Notes under the pieces: model-generated | The model's database searches: none | What the model was told of the DNA's origin: nothing | What the model saw: only the letters and a program-made list of their open reading frames with translations | In this document: piece after piece, positions 55,431 to 64,000 of the stretch | Numbering within the stretch: the stretch's first letter is position 1 | How the letters are laid out: each line of letters opens with the position of its first letter | Assembly (NCBI GenBank): GCA_018857735.1 | Contig: JABMCL010003048.1 | Span: 46,001-110,000, forward strand | Length of the DNA stretch: 64,000 nucleotides | Origin: Alviniconcha marisindica | Taxonomy: Eukaryota; Mollusca; Gastropoda; Provannidae | Direction of reading: 5' to 3' | Made by a program: the position numbers and the translations under genes

Positions 55431-58400
55431 ACAATCCCAGCTGGCAACTCTGATATATTTGCTTGTTACCAGCATGACATCAGCCACCTTTCACAACATT
55501 TTGCCTCTGGGGTTTTCCAGAACCTGCCAGTCATTTTCCAACAAGGATGGTGGTTGTGCACAATGGATTCTTTTACTGCTTTGAAACAGTCATTTGCTAT
55601 TTCTCAGGTGTGATTATGTAATACAGGTGTGTGTGTCCAGGTGTGTGTGTCCAGTCTTTTTAGTCAGAAAAAGTAGTACACTGAACTTCGTTTTAATGTG
55701 TGTCACCTTGGTATAATCACATGGATCTATAATCTTGTTTTTGTTTTTTTAATGTTTGCCACCATTGGTATAATAACCACATGGATCAACAATCTTTTGG
55801 TATTGGATATACGTGCACCTCTTGTCTTGATCTTGATATGGGTTTAGTCTTAGAATGTGTGTGTATGCAATTTATGCATGCACGCATACATGCATGCATA
55901 ACTGCACATACACACATACCATCTAAGTTATACATGTATGCATATCTGCATGTGTGCATGCTTTGTTTGGCTAGTTTTCTTGCTGTTGTTCTTTTTTGTA
56001 TAATAGATGAATGTTGTGTTTGCAGTCATGGTCACAGGATGCTGGTTTTGTCATAAATGATGGTAATCATGAGTGAATGTTGCTCAGTGTTGACACAGTA
56101 ACAAATAATATTTAAATATTCTTCTTCTTTCCTTTTTTTTCTTCTGTTTTTTTCTTCTTTCTTTTTTCTTTCCTTTTTTTTATATTTTTGTTATGAGACC
56201 TTGAACTGAAATATGACAGGATATAGCATATGATTATGAGTTTTCCCAAATGTGGAAATACCATCTTGAACTGAATGGTTTAAACTGAAATTAAGCATCT
56301 TACATGTGGATTTTGTATGTTGGTGTTCTGTTAATAATTATTTGGTTGACATCACTTGAGAACAATACACATTTGTTATGAGATGTGGCAGGTCTGTCAG
56401 TGTCAAGAATTGCTTTTGTCCTGTTGGGAAACAAGACCTATTTCATGGCTTATTCCACCAGTTTGGTCTGTACTGCTGCTTCTTGATAAAAACCCAAATA
56501 AAGTTGTGTAGATTCTTATCCTGTAAGCCATTGCAGGCACTCGGGACTTCATTTCCACTTGGCATGGGCTGTGTCACAACACAATTACACCAGCAAAAAC
56601 ACCAAGGCCATATTATAATGCTATTATGCACTGCATAGTTATGTGGGGACTATCTTCAGCCATGGACATTAATAAACACCTTGATAACATCTTGGCTGCT
56701 ACATCCTGTCCAATTTCCGGGGTGAGAAGTGCACGCCCACGCCTGCGAAACAGCACATTTTCTGGCCCTATGACAACTCTGCTTTCAATATTGTGTGTTT
56801 TGATGGAAGTCTGTTCACATGCTAATGCAAAAAAAGGCTTAATGATTTTAAATTTCGCACTTTTATTGGTCGTTCTTAAGGGACATCATGGCAGTGAAAG
56901 GGTTAACAGCATCCACCCTCCAGAAATGGAGATCAGTCTCCGGAGACGGCGTATGGGTGCTCTTGTGGTGGGATAATAATGTTAGTTTTTTGTTTGAAAC
57001 GTCACACAGTCTGTTTACCACCCGTTTACGATTACGAGTGAAACCATACTGCCACAGGCTGTGACACATGCATGTATTCTACGCCCGAAAAAGCGCTGTA
57101 AGAAGAAAGGAGCCGTACGAAACGTTAAAAAGAACAAAACCACTCAGACGAGGAGCATGGTAGAAGAAGGCGTAAAGCAAGACTGGAAAAGAAACTCAAA
57201 ATAGATGAAGGGGCCATAATAAGTGTTCAAATGGATGGTACCATTGAAAAGAGGACCTGGGAACGAAACGATCAGAAGAGACAAGAGAAAGAGAAGGCTG
57301 AAACGCGCTCAGAACAGACGAAGGAGCAAAACTAAGTGCTAGTGATCTGAAATGGAACGAGTCCCAGAGCGCTCGTGCAGAATCAACACACACGGCAGTT
57401 AATTAGCGCTGCACAAACACAACAACAAAGACCTGAGTCGCCTGCGGTAACTGTCACACACACACACGACGCACACCGCACACGCACACACACACATTCA
57501 AGCGAGAGAGGAGGGGAAGGGAGTCGTCCCCACGGTGCACATGAACACACGCACAATTTTTTTCGCTTGACCGTGTGATTTGTTTCGTCGTCAACTCGTG
57601 ATCAGATGAGTCCAATCTTGCTGACTGTAGTCGCAACACAAATGCAGTCCGATATGAACACATATCCTGTTTATTTCTGACACAGCTTTTTCAGTCTCAC
57701 ATTTTATTTTACGTTATCAGTGTACAATGGTATTGTGACCGGCGGTCTAGAAAAATCTTACAATATTAGATAAGCATTATAAACATGACTAAAAACAAAT
57801 ACGATTCACCTAATCAGGACGAACTGACTTATTTAATACATGGACACACATTTCAAAGAAGACAACAACAAACAAAAAACGAAAGGGACGAATGCCTAAT
57901 CGAGCGAAGATCCGATACTTTATAATATAAATTATATGATGAACAGAGATAAACGGAGCCAAATAAATCATAAAAATAAACATGAAATAAACGAAGAAGC
58001 TAAATTTCGTGTCCAAACAAATATATGGATATGTAAGTCTACCAATGAATACATAGATCTATTCTTTGATGATGATATGTGAACACCAAAGAGAGACAAC
58101 TACGTTACTTGATATGCTCAGTCTCAGCCGCCGCTCCACGTCATATGTGGGCGAAACTCGTCACGCTGCAAGTAAAAGTCTAGTTCACTGTTCATGTAAC
58201 GCAGCAACTTTCTTTGGGCGCGACTTCATGCCATATTAGGGCAAAACTCAATTTATCTCGCTGCAAGTGAAAGTCTAGTTCACTGTTCGTGTAATGCATC
58301 ACTTTCTTTGACAGAAGAGAGTTGGGAGAGAAAAAAATGAAGTTAAATGAACTACGGGATGACAAAAGATGAGCATGGAAGAAGACTCGAAATTCCCATA

Positions 58401-58630
58401 AGCAGCAGGTAAGTGGCGAAGCATTCAAATGCTACACTGTGATCTAGACTAGACGTACAGGAGATAACCTTCGGTGGCTCCAGCTTTGAATGAAGCAAAC
58501 ATTAACCGTCAAGTTGTATTTGCAGCCTGAATACCTGACAGTGGAATAAACGAAAAGCGAAAAATGAAGTTGGAAAGTGAGGCAGGAATACTAGGAATTT
58601 CCTTCACTGAGCACAGCAGGTGGCGATGCT
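55431..58630. other. Intergenic, no gene seen
   Basis: Pyrimidine tract at 56120-56185, (CA)n near 57455-57495. A TTTATT at 57669-57674 (AATAAA on minus) is a possible GPX poly(A) signal, though 1.7 kb from the stop codon. Confidence 0.45.
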
Positions 58631-58980
58631 TGAAAATGCTGCATACTTGTGACCTAGACCAGAAATATAGGAGAGAACCTTTGGTGGCTCTATGCTGCAT
58701 AGTTGTGACCTAGACCAGACATATAGGAGAGAACCTTTGGTGGCTCTATGCTGCATACTTGTGACCTAGACCAGACATACAGGAGAGAACCTTTGGTGGC
58801 TCTATGCTGCATACTTGTGACCTAGACCAGACATATAGGAGAGAACCTTTGGTGACTCTATGCTGCATAGTTGTGACCTAGACCAGATGTACAGGAGAGA
58901 ACCTTTGGTGGCTCTATGCTGCATAGTTGTGACCTAGACCAGACATATAGGAGAGAACCTTTGGTGGCTCTAGCTTTGGG
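58630..58980. repeat. 56-bp minisatellite, about 6 copies
   Basis: Units share TTGTGACCTAGACCAGACAT and GAGAGAACCTTTGGTGGCTC. Related diverged text flanks it (58440-58480, 59040-59310). It lies just downstream of GPX, probably in its 3' UTR or flank. Confidence 0.92.
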
Positions 58981-59405
58981 GCGAACTTTGACCGTCAGGC
59001 TGCATCAAAATGAGACCACCAAAACAAACAAACAAAAAAGCAAAAAGTGAGGAAAGAAGACTACGAACCTCTGGCAGTTCTAACTTTGGATGGAGTGACC
59101 TTTGACCGTCAAGTTGTATTCATGACAGTGGAATAAACAAACAACAAAAACTGAAGTTGAATGAACTAGGAAAGTGAGGAAGGAAGATTAAGAGTTCCCT
59201 TCACTGAGCACAGCAGGTGGCGAAGCATGCAAATGCTACATTGGGATTATGACCTACCCCAGACGTAAAGGAGTAGAACCATCGCAAGCTCTAGTTTCAG
59301 GATGGGGGGAATCTGAACTGCTGCAACCCGAGTACCCGACATTGGAATAAAACACACACCATTTTGTAGTTGTTTTGTTTTGTTTTGTGATGGAGGGATG
59401 GGCGA

Positions 59406-61663
59406 CTAACGAAAAGTCAAGTGGTGCGGTTCAGGTGGCGTCAGGCCCAGGTGCTCGCGAACTGCCTTGGGGATCTTCCTCAGCTGAACTTCAATGTCTT
59501 TGTGAATCTGCTCCGCGGAAACTCTGTGGGTGTAACGCTTCACCGGCTGCCCGTCGTAGCTCACCAAGAACTTCTCGTAGTTCCAGCCCAGGTCACAGCG
59601 TGTGACGGGGCGCCACGTGATCGGGCTGCAGTCACGTGACAGCACCATGCTGTCGTCGATTGGTTGCGGCATGCGCAGGCGCAGAAACTCGTACACGGGG
59701 CTGGCTCGGCTGCCGTTGACGTCACATTTGGAGAAGAGCTGGAAGCGCGGTTCGAACTTGCCCCCCGGTCGCACGTGTTGCATGATCAGCGGGATCTCGT
59801 CGTTGTTGAAGGGTTCGAGTCCCCCGAACTGATTGCAAGGGAAGACGAGTACGCTGAGTCCGCGGGGGCCCAGTGCAGTCACTAGCTCGTTCAGCTGGAC
59901 ACACGAATGATCAGAGACACCATCAAAAAGGCCAGCCAACGGTCAAGACTTTAGAATAAAGTAACAAAAATAAGGAAAGTCTATGCGTATCGCTTTGGGT
60001 TTAGCCACAGTAACTTACTCATCACGTGGCTCCTTCGGCACTTCTCTCCACCCTCCACACTTCCTGCTCACCTCGTTCGTACACTTTATACACCGTTTGT
60101 ACATAATTATCCCCTTCAGTCTCCCGAGACCACAACTCACGTTCAGCTTGATGACAGATGGCATAAGGATTAGCGAATGTCAATCAAGGTTTATGTGGAC
60201 TGCACAGGTCACAAAGATGTAAGCGAATGTCAATCAAGGCTTATGTGGACTGCAGAGGTCACAAAGTGTTGCCGTCACATGATCCTCCTATCGAGGATTG
60301 ACTGCACGCCACGGACCCACTGTATCAGCAGTTAACGCCGTCCACAAAAATGAGATGGGGTCTTTTTGACCATTAAAAAAAAACACCTTGGGTAAGGAAA
60401 AATCCGGTTTCCACGAGTATGAGCATAATAATATCATAGTCGCGTTTCCCAGATCAGCACAGGCAAATTATTACCATAGCGTTTTTATTTTATTTTTATT
60501 CAGAGAGCAGCTTCAAATATTTACAAAACAAAGCCAGGGAAAGAAAAAGAACCGGACAACCTGTAATAATAATAATAAAGGTCACATAACCCGCACAGGC
60601 CCTAAGCACTTACACATTCTTTAAATGTACATGTTTTCAAGATCCAATGCATACTACACACACACACACACGCACGCACGCACCCACGCACGCACGCACG
60701 GACGCACGCACACACAGAATCGTATATCAGGACAATGAGACTGAAGACCAGCTTTTTGGAAAGAGAAAGCTTTTCAAGGTAAAGGACAGAAAAAAGGGGA
60801 GTTGGTTCCAGGTAGCTGGAGCCTGGTAAGAGAAAGGGCTCTGACCACTGGACTTTGTTCGGAAAGATGGAATTGTGAATACTCCGGTGTAATCCGCCCC
60901 CACCTTCCTGTCAGGGCAGTCGTCTTGCAATGAATAGCCTACCTTCCAGCTCCAACGAACTCCAATGATACCGCACCGAGACACTTTGGCAAAGAAGGGT
61001 ACAACCAAAGGACAGGAAGACAGGTCAACAACCTTCCAAGTAACCAAGACCATCACCAAGGCAACGCAGCACAGCAAATGCATGGCTGCAGCAGCATCCA
61101 TGCTACAACAGATTCGACCCCTAGCTACCATTTGCTGCCAAGATCAGAGAAGGTGTCAGTCAGTGTCTGTCTGTGGCTGGGCCACAGCCGTCTGAAACAC
61201 CACCTCTTTACAAATTCTGGAACTGCTCAGCCATCTGAAACACCATCTCTTCACAAATGTTAGAACTGCTCAATCAGAGCTCTGCCCATGTCAGACCGGC
61301 AGCGTGCTGACAGAACACTACACAGCTTCATCAATCTGTCCTAGCTAGTGGAGACTCCGGTGACGAGGAAGCTTTTCGTTAGCCTGTACGACCTGCAGTG
61401 CACGACAGCCTTCGTGCAGAGTTCCGGGGTTTCCATTTGTGTGACCGACAAGAAGAGACAACAGACAGACACACAGACGGAACTACCTGTGTCAGCTCCT
61501 GCCTGGTGGTGGGATCTCCGGTCGCCATGTTGACAACCAGACACACCCGTCCTTCGTAACGCGACAGCGCCTCCATGTGGCCCGTATTCAGCAGGGCCGA
61601 CAACTGGTGCAGTGACGTCACAGAGGACGCTGGCACTGGCTTGTCTCCGTAGCACAGGTTCAT
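59406..61663 (-). CDS. GPX: Glutathione peroxidase with Asp at the Sec/Cys site
   Basis: Two coding exons, 61487-61663 and 59406-59894, join at phase 0 (donor GTAGTT, acceptor TGTCCAG) to 221 residues, normal for the family. Glutathione peroxidases reduce peroxides with glutathione. Family marks: LNELVTALGPRGL, FPCNQFGG (catalytic Gln), VRPGG.FEP, the GPX1/2/3-type oligomer loop with SPITWRPV, and GWNYEKFLV (catalytic Trp and Asn). No signal peptide is evident, which suggests the cytosol. The site that holds selenocysteine (TGA) or cysteine in active enzymes is GAT, Asp50, in VNMATGDPTT; flanking Asn and the following TQLNEL align without gaps. Peroxidase activity is therefore doubtful; it may be a pseudo-enzyme or have another role. 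Exon 1 start is the first Met in frame before KPVPASSV. Confidence 0.9.
60165..60265. repeat. Short tandem duplication in the GPX intron
   Basis: GCGAATGTCAATCAAGG and TTATGTGGACTGCA occur twice, about 50 bp apart. Confidence 0.9.
60735..60985 (-). mobile_element. Non-LTR retrotransposon fragment in the GPX intron
   Basis: The minus frame reads FSYQAPATWNQLPF then TLKSFLF, the conserved end of a non-LTR reverse-transcriptase protein, with GADYTGVF upstream. A 5'-truncated copy. Confidence 0.6.
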
Positions 61664-62135
61664 GGTCAGGCGTCACACTGAAATATAACACTCAAGTTTT
61701 TGTTATTGTTGTTTTGGGGGGAGTTGCTTGGTTTGAGGTTTTTCGTTTCTCTGCTGTTTTATCTTTCTTTCTTCTTCTTCTTCTTTTTTTTTTTTTTTTT
61801 TTTTTGGGGGGGGGGGGGGGGGGAGGGAAGGGGGTGTTGCAAAATCAAAAGTAAACGAATGAAGTCGTCAGCCTGATACGCGCGCGTGTAATGCGGCAAC
61901 TGAAATACAGGTTGTGTCTTTGGTCTTGGTGTTCCGTGGGCCAGGCCCTCTCTTTCCCGTTCCCTGTCGGCTGACTCTACAAGACGAACTGAAATGGCCT
62001 GCAGTCGTTATGGGTGCTATGGGCTCCCTTGACGCACGGAGCTCGATGCATGGCGGATTCACACACACACACACACGCACACATGCACGCGCACCCACGC
62101 ATGTACACGCACACGCATGTACACGCACACACACA

Positions 62136-62166
<31 letters not shown>

Positions 62167-63767
62167 CCACGTACGCACGCACGCACACACACGCACGCAC
62201 ACGCACGCACGCACGCACGCGCGCGCACATACACTCACACACATGCGCGAACATGCACACACCCACGCAGGCATCACGCCAGCGACCATTTTTCTCTCGC
62301 TTACATACCCACTGAACTGCACACATAAAATACAATAATACGAATTTGGTTTGTGAGATTGGAAAATGAGAGAGGGAGAGAGAGAGAGCGCTGGTTCGTA
62401 ACGTCCCAACGGAGACAGAGAGAAATAGAGAAGGCAGAAGATCCATGTAGTGTGTTGCAGCTCCTGAAAAGCTTCACTCTGTAATGATAAAGGCGGCGAG
62501 AATCCAAAAATAATGAGGGTTGTTGACGTCTGCACATGGACACCTGCTACAATCAGCCTTTCCCTGTCGTCCCCGTCCAGCTTTAGATCGTTCAGTTTTT
62601 GACACCGCTTCGCTTCACACGGGGGGAAAGGGAAGAAGAAGAAGAAAAGAATAGCGTGGCGTTGTTTCGTTCTGGTCAGTACGTTTGCCTTGTTCTTTAC
62701 GGCTATATTTGACGAGTTGCGTACGTGACCTTTCTGTATGCTCGCGTATATGAGCGCCCAAATCCCCAATACGATTTTAAATCGACCAGTTTTTATACTT
62801 CAGACCCCCCCCCCCCCCCCCCCCGGCGGTTGCCCCTCTTTTGTCCTGGAACACGGTGGGATGAGGTCTGGTTTGTTGTTGAAGTGTTGCTCTATATCCA
62901 CCGAAACCGTAGGTTTATTAGGGACGGGAGCCCAGGACGTCCACCTCGACTTTCACACAGCTCCTGAGCTCTGCGAGGCCTGAAGGTGGTGAAGTGATGC
63001 TTAATGTCCTCAGATGTCAGTTGACATATTAGGGACAAGTTGTGACCAATGCCGAAGCACGGTTCAATAAATCTTTACGTCCACGGAAACCAGAAGGCTC
63101 GTTATGACGGACAGCTCAGGACGGCCACCTCGATCCTCACACAGCTCCTGAACTATGAGAGGCCTGAAGTGACGTTGCGTGTTTATAATGGACGGAGAGC
63201 GTGCGCGCGTGAGCAGACTGCGGCTGGCGTGATTATGTATCCGCTTACTCGGCATGCTTAGTGGTGGGCTTAGTCCAACGGGAAAAGTACTAGAGCTTTT
63301 TGGACAATTATTGCTGTGCTTGGGTGACCACCCACCCACCTGCACAGCCTCTGCAATGTGATTTAATGTCACTTTTTCGTGGTTGTGTTGCCACCTACAG
63401 GTTTCCCCACTTACCAGAGTCCCGTAACGAGGTACTGAGGACCCGGAAGGTTATGGCCCCTTCTGCTCATAGCCTAAAACTATCAATATCCCCGAGGGCC
63501 GGATGGAGGGAAAAAAGTACTGTTCTGGACTGTTTTCATTACCCTCGTAAATAATTTTGGGTTCGTTCTTTAATAGTCTTTCTTTAAACCTTAACGTCTA
63601 GAGATGTAGTGTTGTTTTGTGTGTTGCCTATATATTTGCAAATTTATCTTTTCATTTCGAAATGTAACGACTAGCGAGCCGAGTAAACAGCAATCATTTA
63701 TCGTCACATTCTCCCAACAGCAGGTGCAGAGAAGTGTTTCGAACGATCCGGAAAAAGAAGATTTTAG

Positions 63768-63837
<70 letters not shown>

Positions 63838-64000
63838 CTTCTTCTTCTTCTTCTTCTGTTTATCGCAGCCACGGAGCTGCAACTGACCCAAGATCAACAC
63901 CGAGATCGATTCAACAAGGAAGACTAGGTTTGATACTTTCCTTTCCTTGGTTGCATAGCAGGATAGGTTTTGTCTTTGATCCAGCCAATCGATTGCTTTA
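61664..64000. other. GPX upstream region, no further gene seen
   Basis: Contains T and G runs (61780-61823), (CA)n/(CGCA)n at 62055-62265, a C run (about 62805-62824) and (GT)n then (TTC)n at 63766-63856. Element D copies lie at 62895-62985 and 63070-63165. GPX promoter elements were not identifiable. Confidence 0.5.
62895..63165 (+). mobile_element. Dispersed element D, two copies in tandem
   Basis: CCACCGAAACCGTAGGTTTA, ATTAGGGACGGGAGCCCAGG and CACACAGCTCCTGAGCTCTG occur in the first copy; the second starts TTTACGTCCACGGAAACC and repeats the order. A third, more diverged copy may lie between them (62998-63040). Confidence 0.65.

Noticed and set aside
56626..56976. 116-residue plus frame in the intergenic region
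   Set aside because: No family recognised, mixed composition and no supporting exons; likely chance.
61487..61663. Hidden selenocysteine codon in GPX
   Set aside because: The aligned codon is GAT and the flanks align without gaps; no in-frame TGA exists near it.

Overview
The window is animal nuclear DNA. It has spliced genes with GT-AG introns, long introns, many microsatellites and minisatellites, poly-G/poly-C runs and fragments of non-LTR retroelements. No bacterial operons, CRISPR arrays or phage genes are present. The repeat style and the three proteins suggest a mollusc, probably a gastropod; this is inference from texture and was not tested by a search.

Three protein-coding genes can be built exon by exon, with phase-consistent junctions. 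(1) Minus strand, 43860 down to 919: an apparently complete rotatin (RTTN) gene of 47 coding exons and about 2,273 residues. Rotatin is an armadillo-like centriole and basal-body protein. (2) Plus strand, 46288-51162: a DUSP22/DUSP15-type dual-specificity phosphatase in five coding exons (256 residues), divergent from RTTN. Its N-terminus looks myristoylated and its HCxxxxxR loop is intact. (3) Minus strand, 61663 down to 59406: a glutathione peroxidase of the GPX1/2/3 type in two coding exons (221 residues). Its catalytic selenocysteine/cysteine position is aspartate.

Layout: 1-918 lies downstream of RTTN; 919-43860 is RTTN; 43861-46287 is the RTTN/DUSP22 divergent region; 46288-51162 is DUSP22; 51163-59405 is a gene-poor, repeat-rich convergent intergenic region; 59406-61663 is GPX; 61664-64000 is upstream of GPX, with no further gene recognised. 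The three genes show no common pathway.

The most unusual feature is in the RTTN introns. At least fourteen exons have a neighbouring tandem array whose repeat unit contains a piece of that exon plus its own splice site. Three of these arrays (exons 37, 43, 45) have near-exon units that are multiples of three and open in the exon frame, so they are ladders of in-frame alternative acceptors. At exon 38 a retroelement has inserted exactly at the acceptor, duplicating the splice site in its target-site duplication and supplying the upstream intron sequence. The other candidate novelty is the Asp-for-Sec/Cys glutathione peroxidase.
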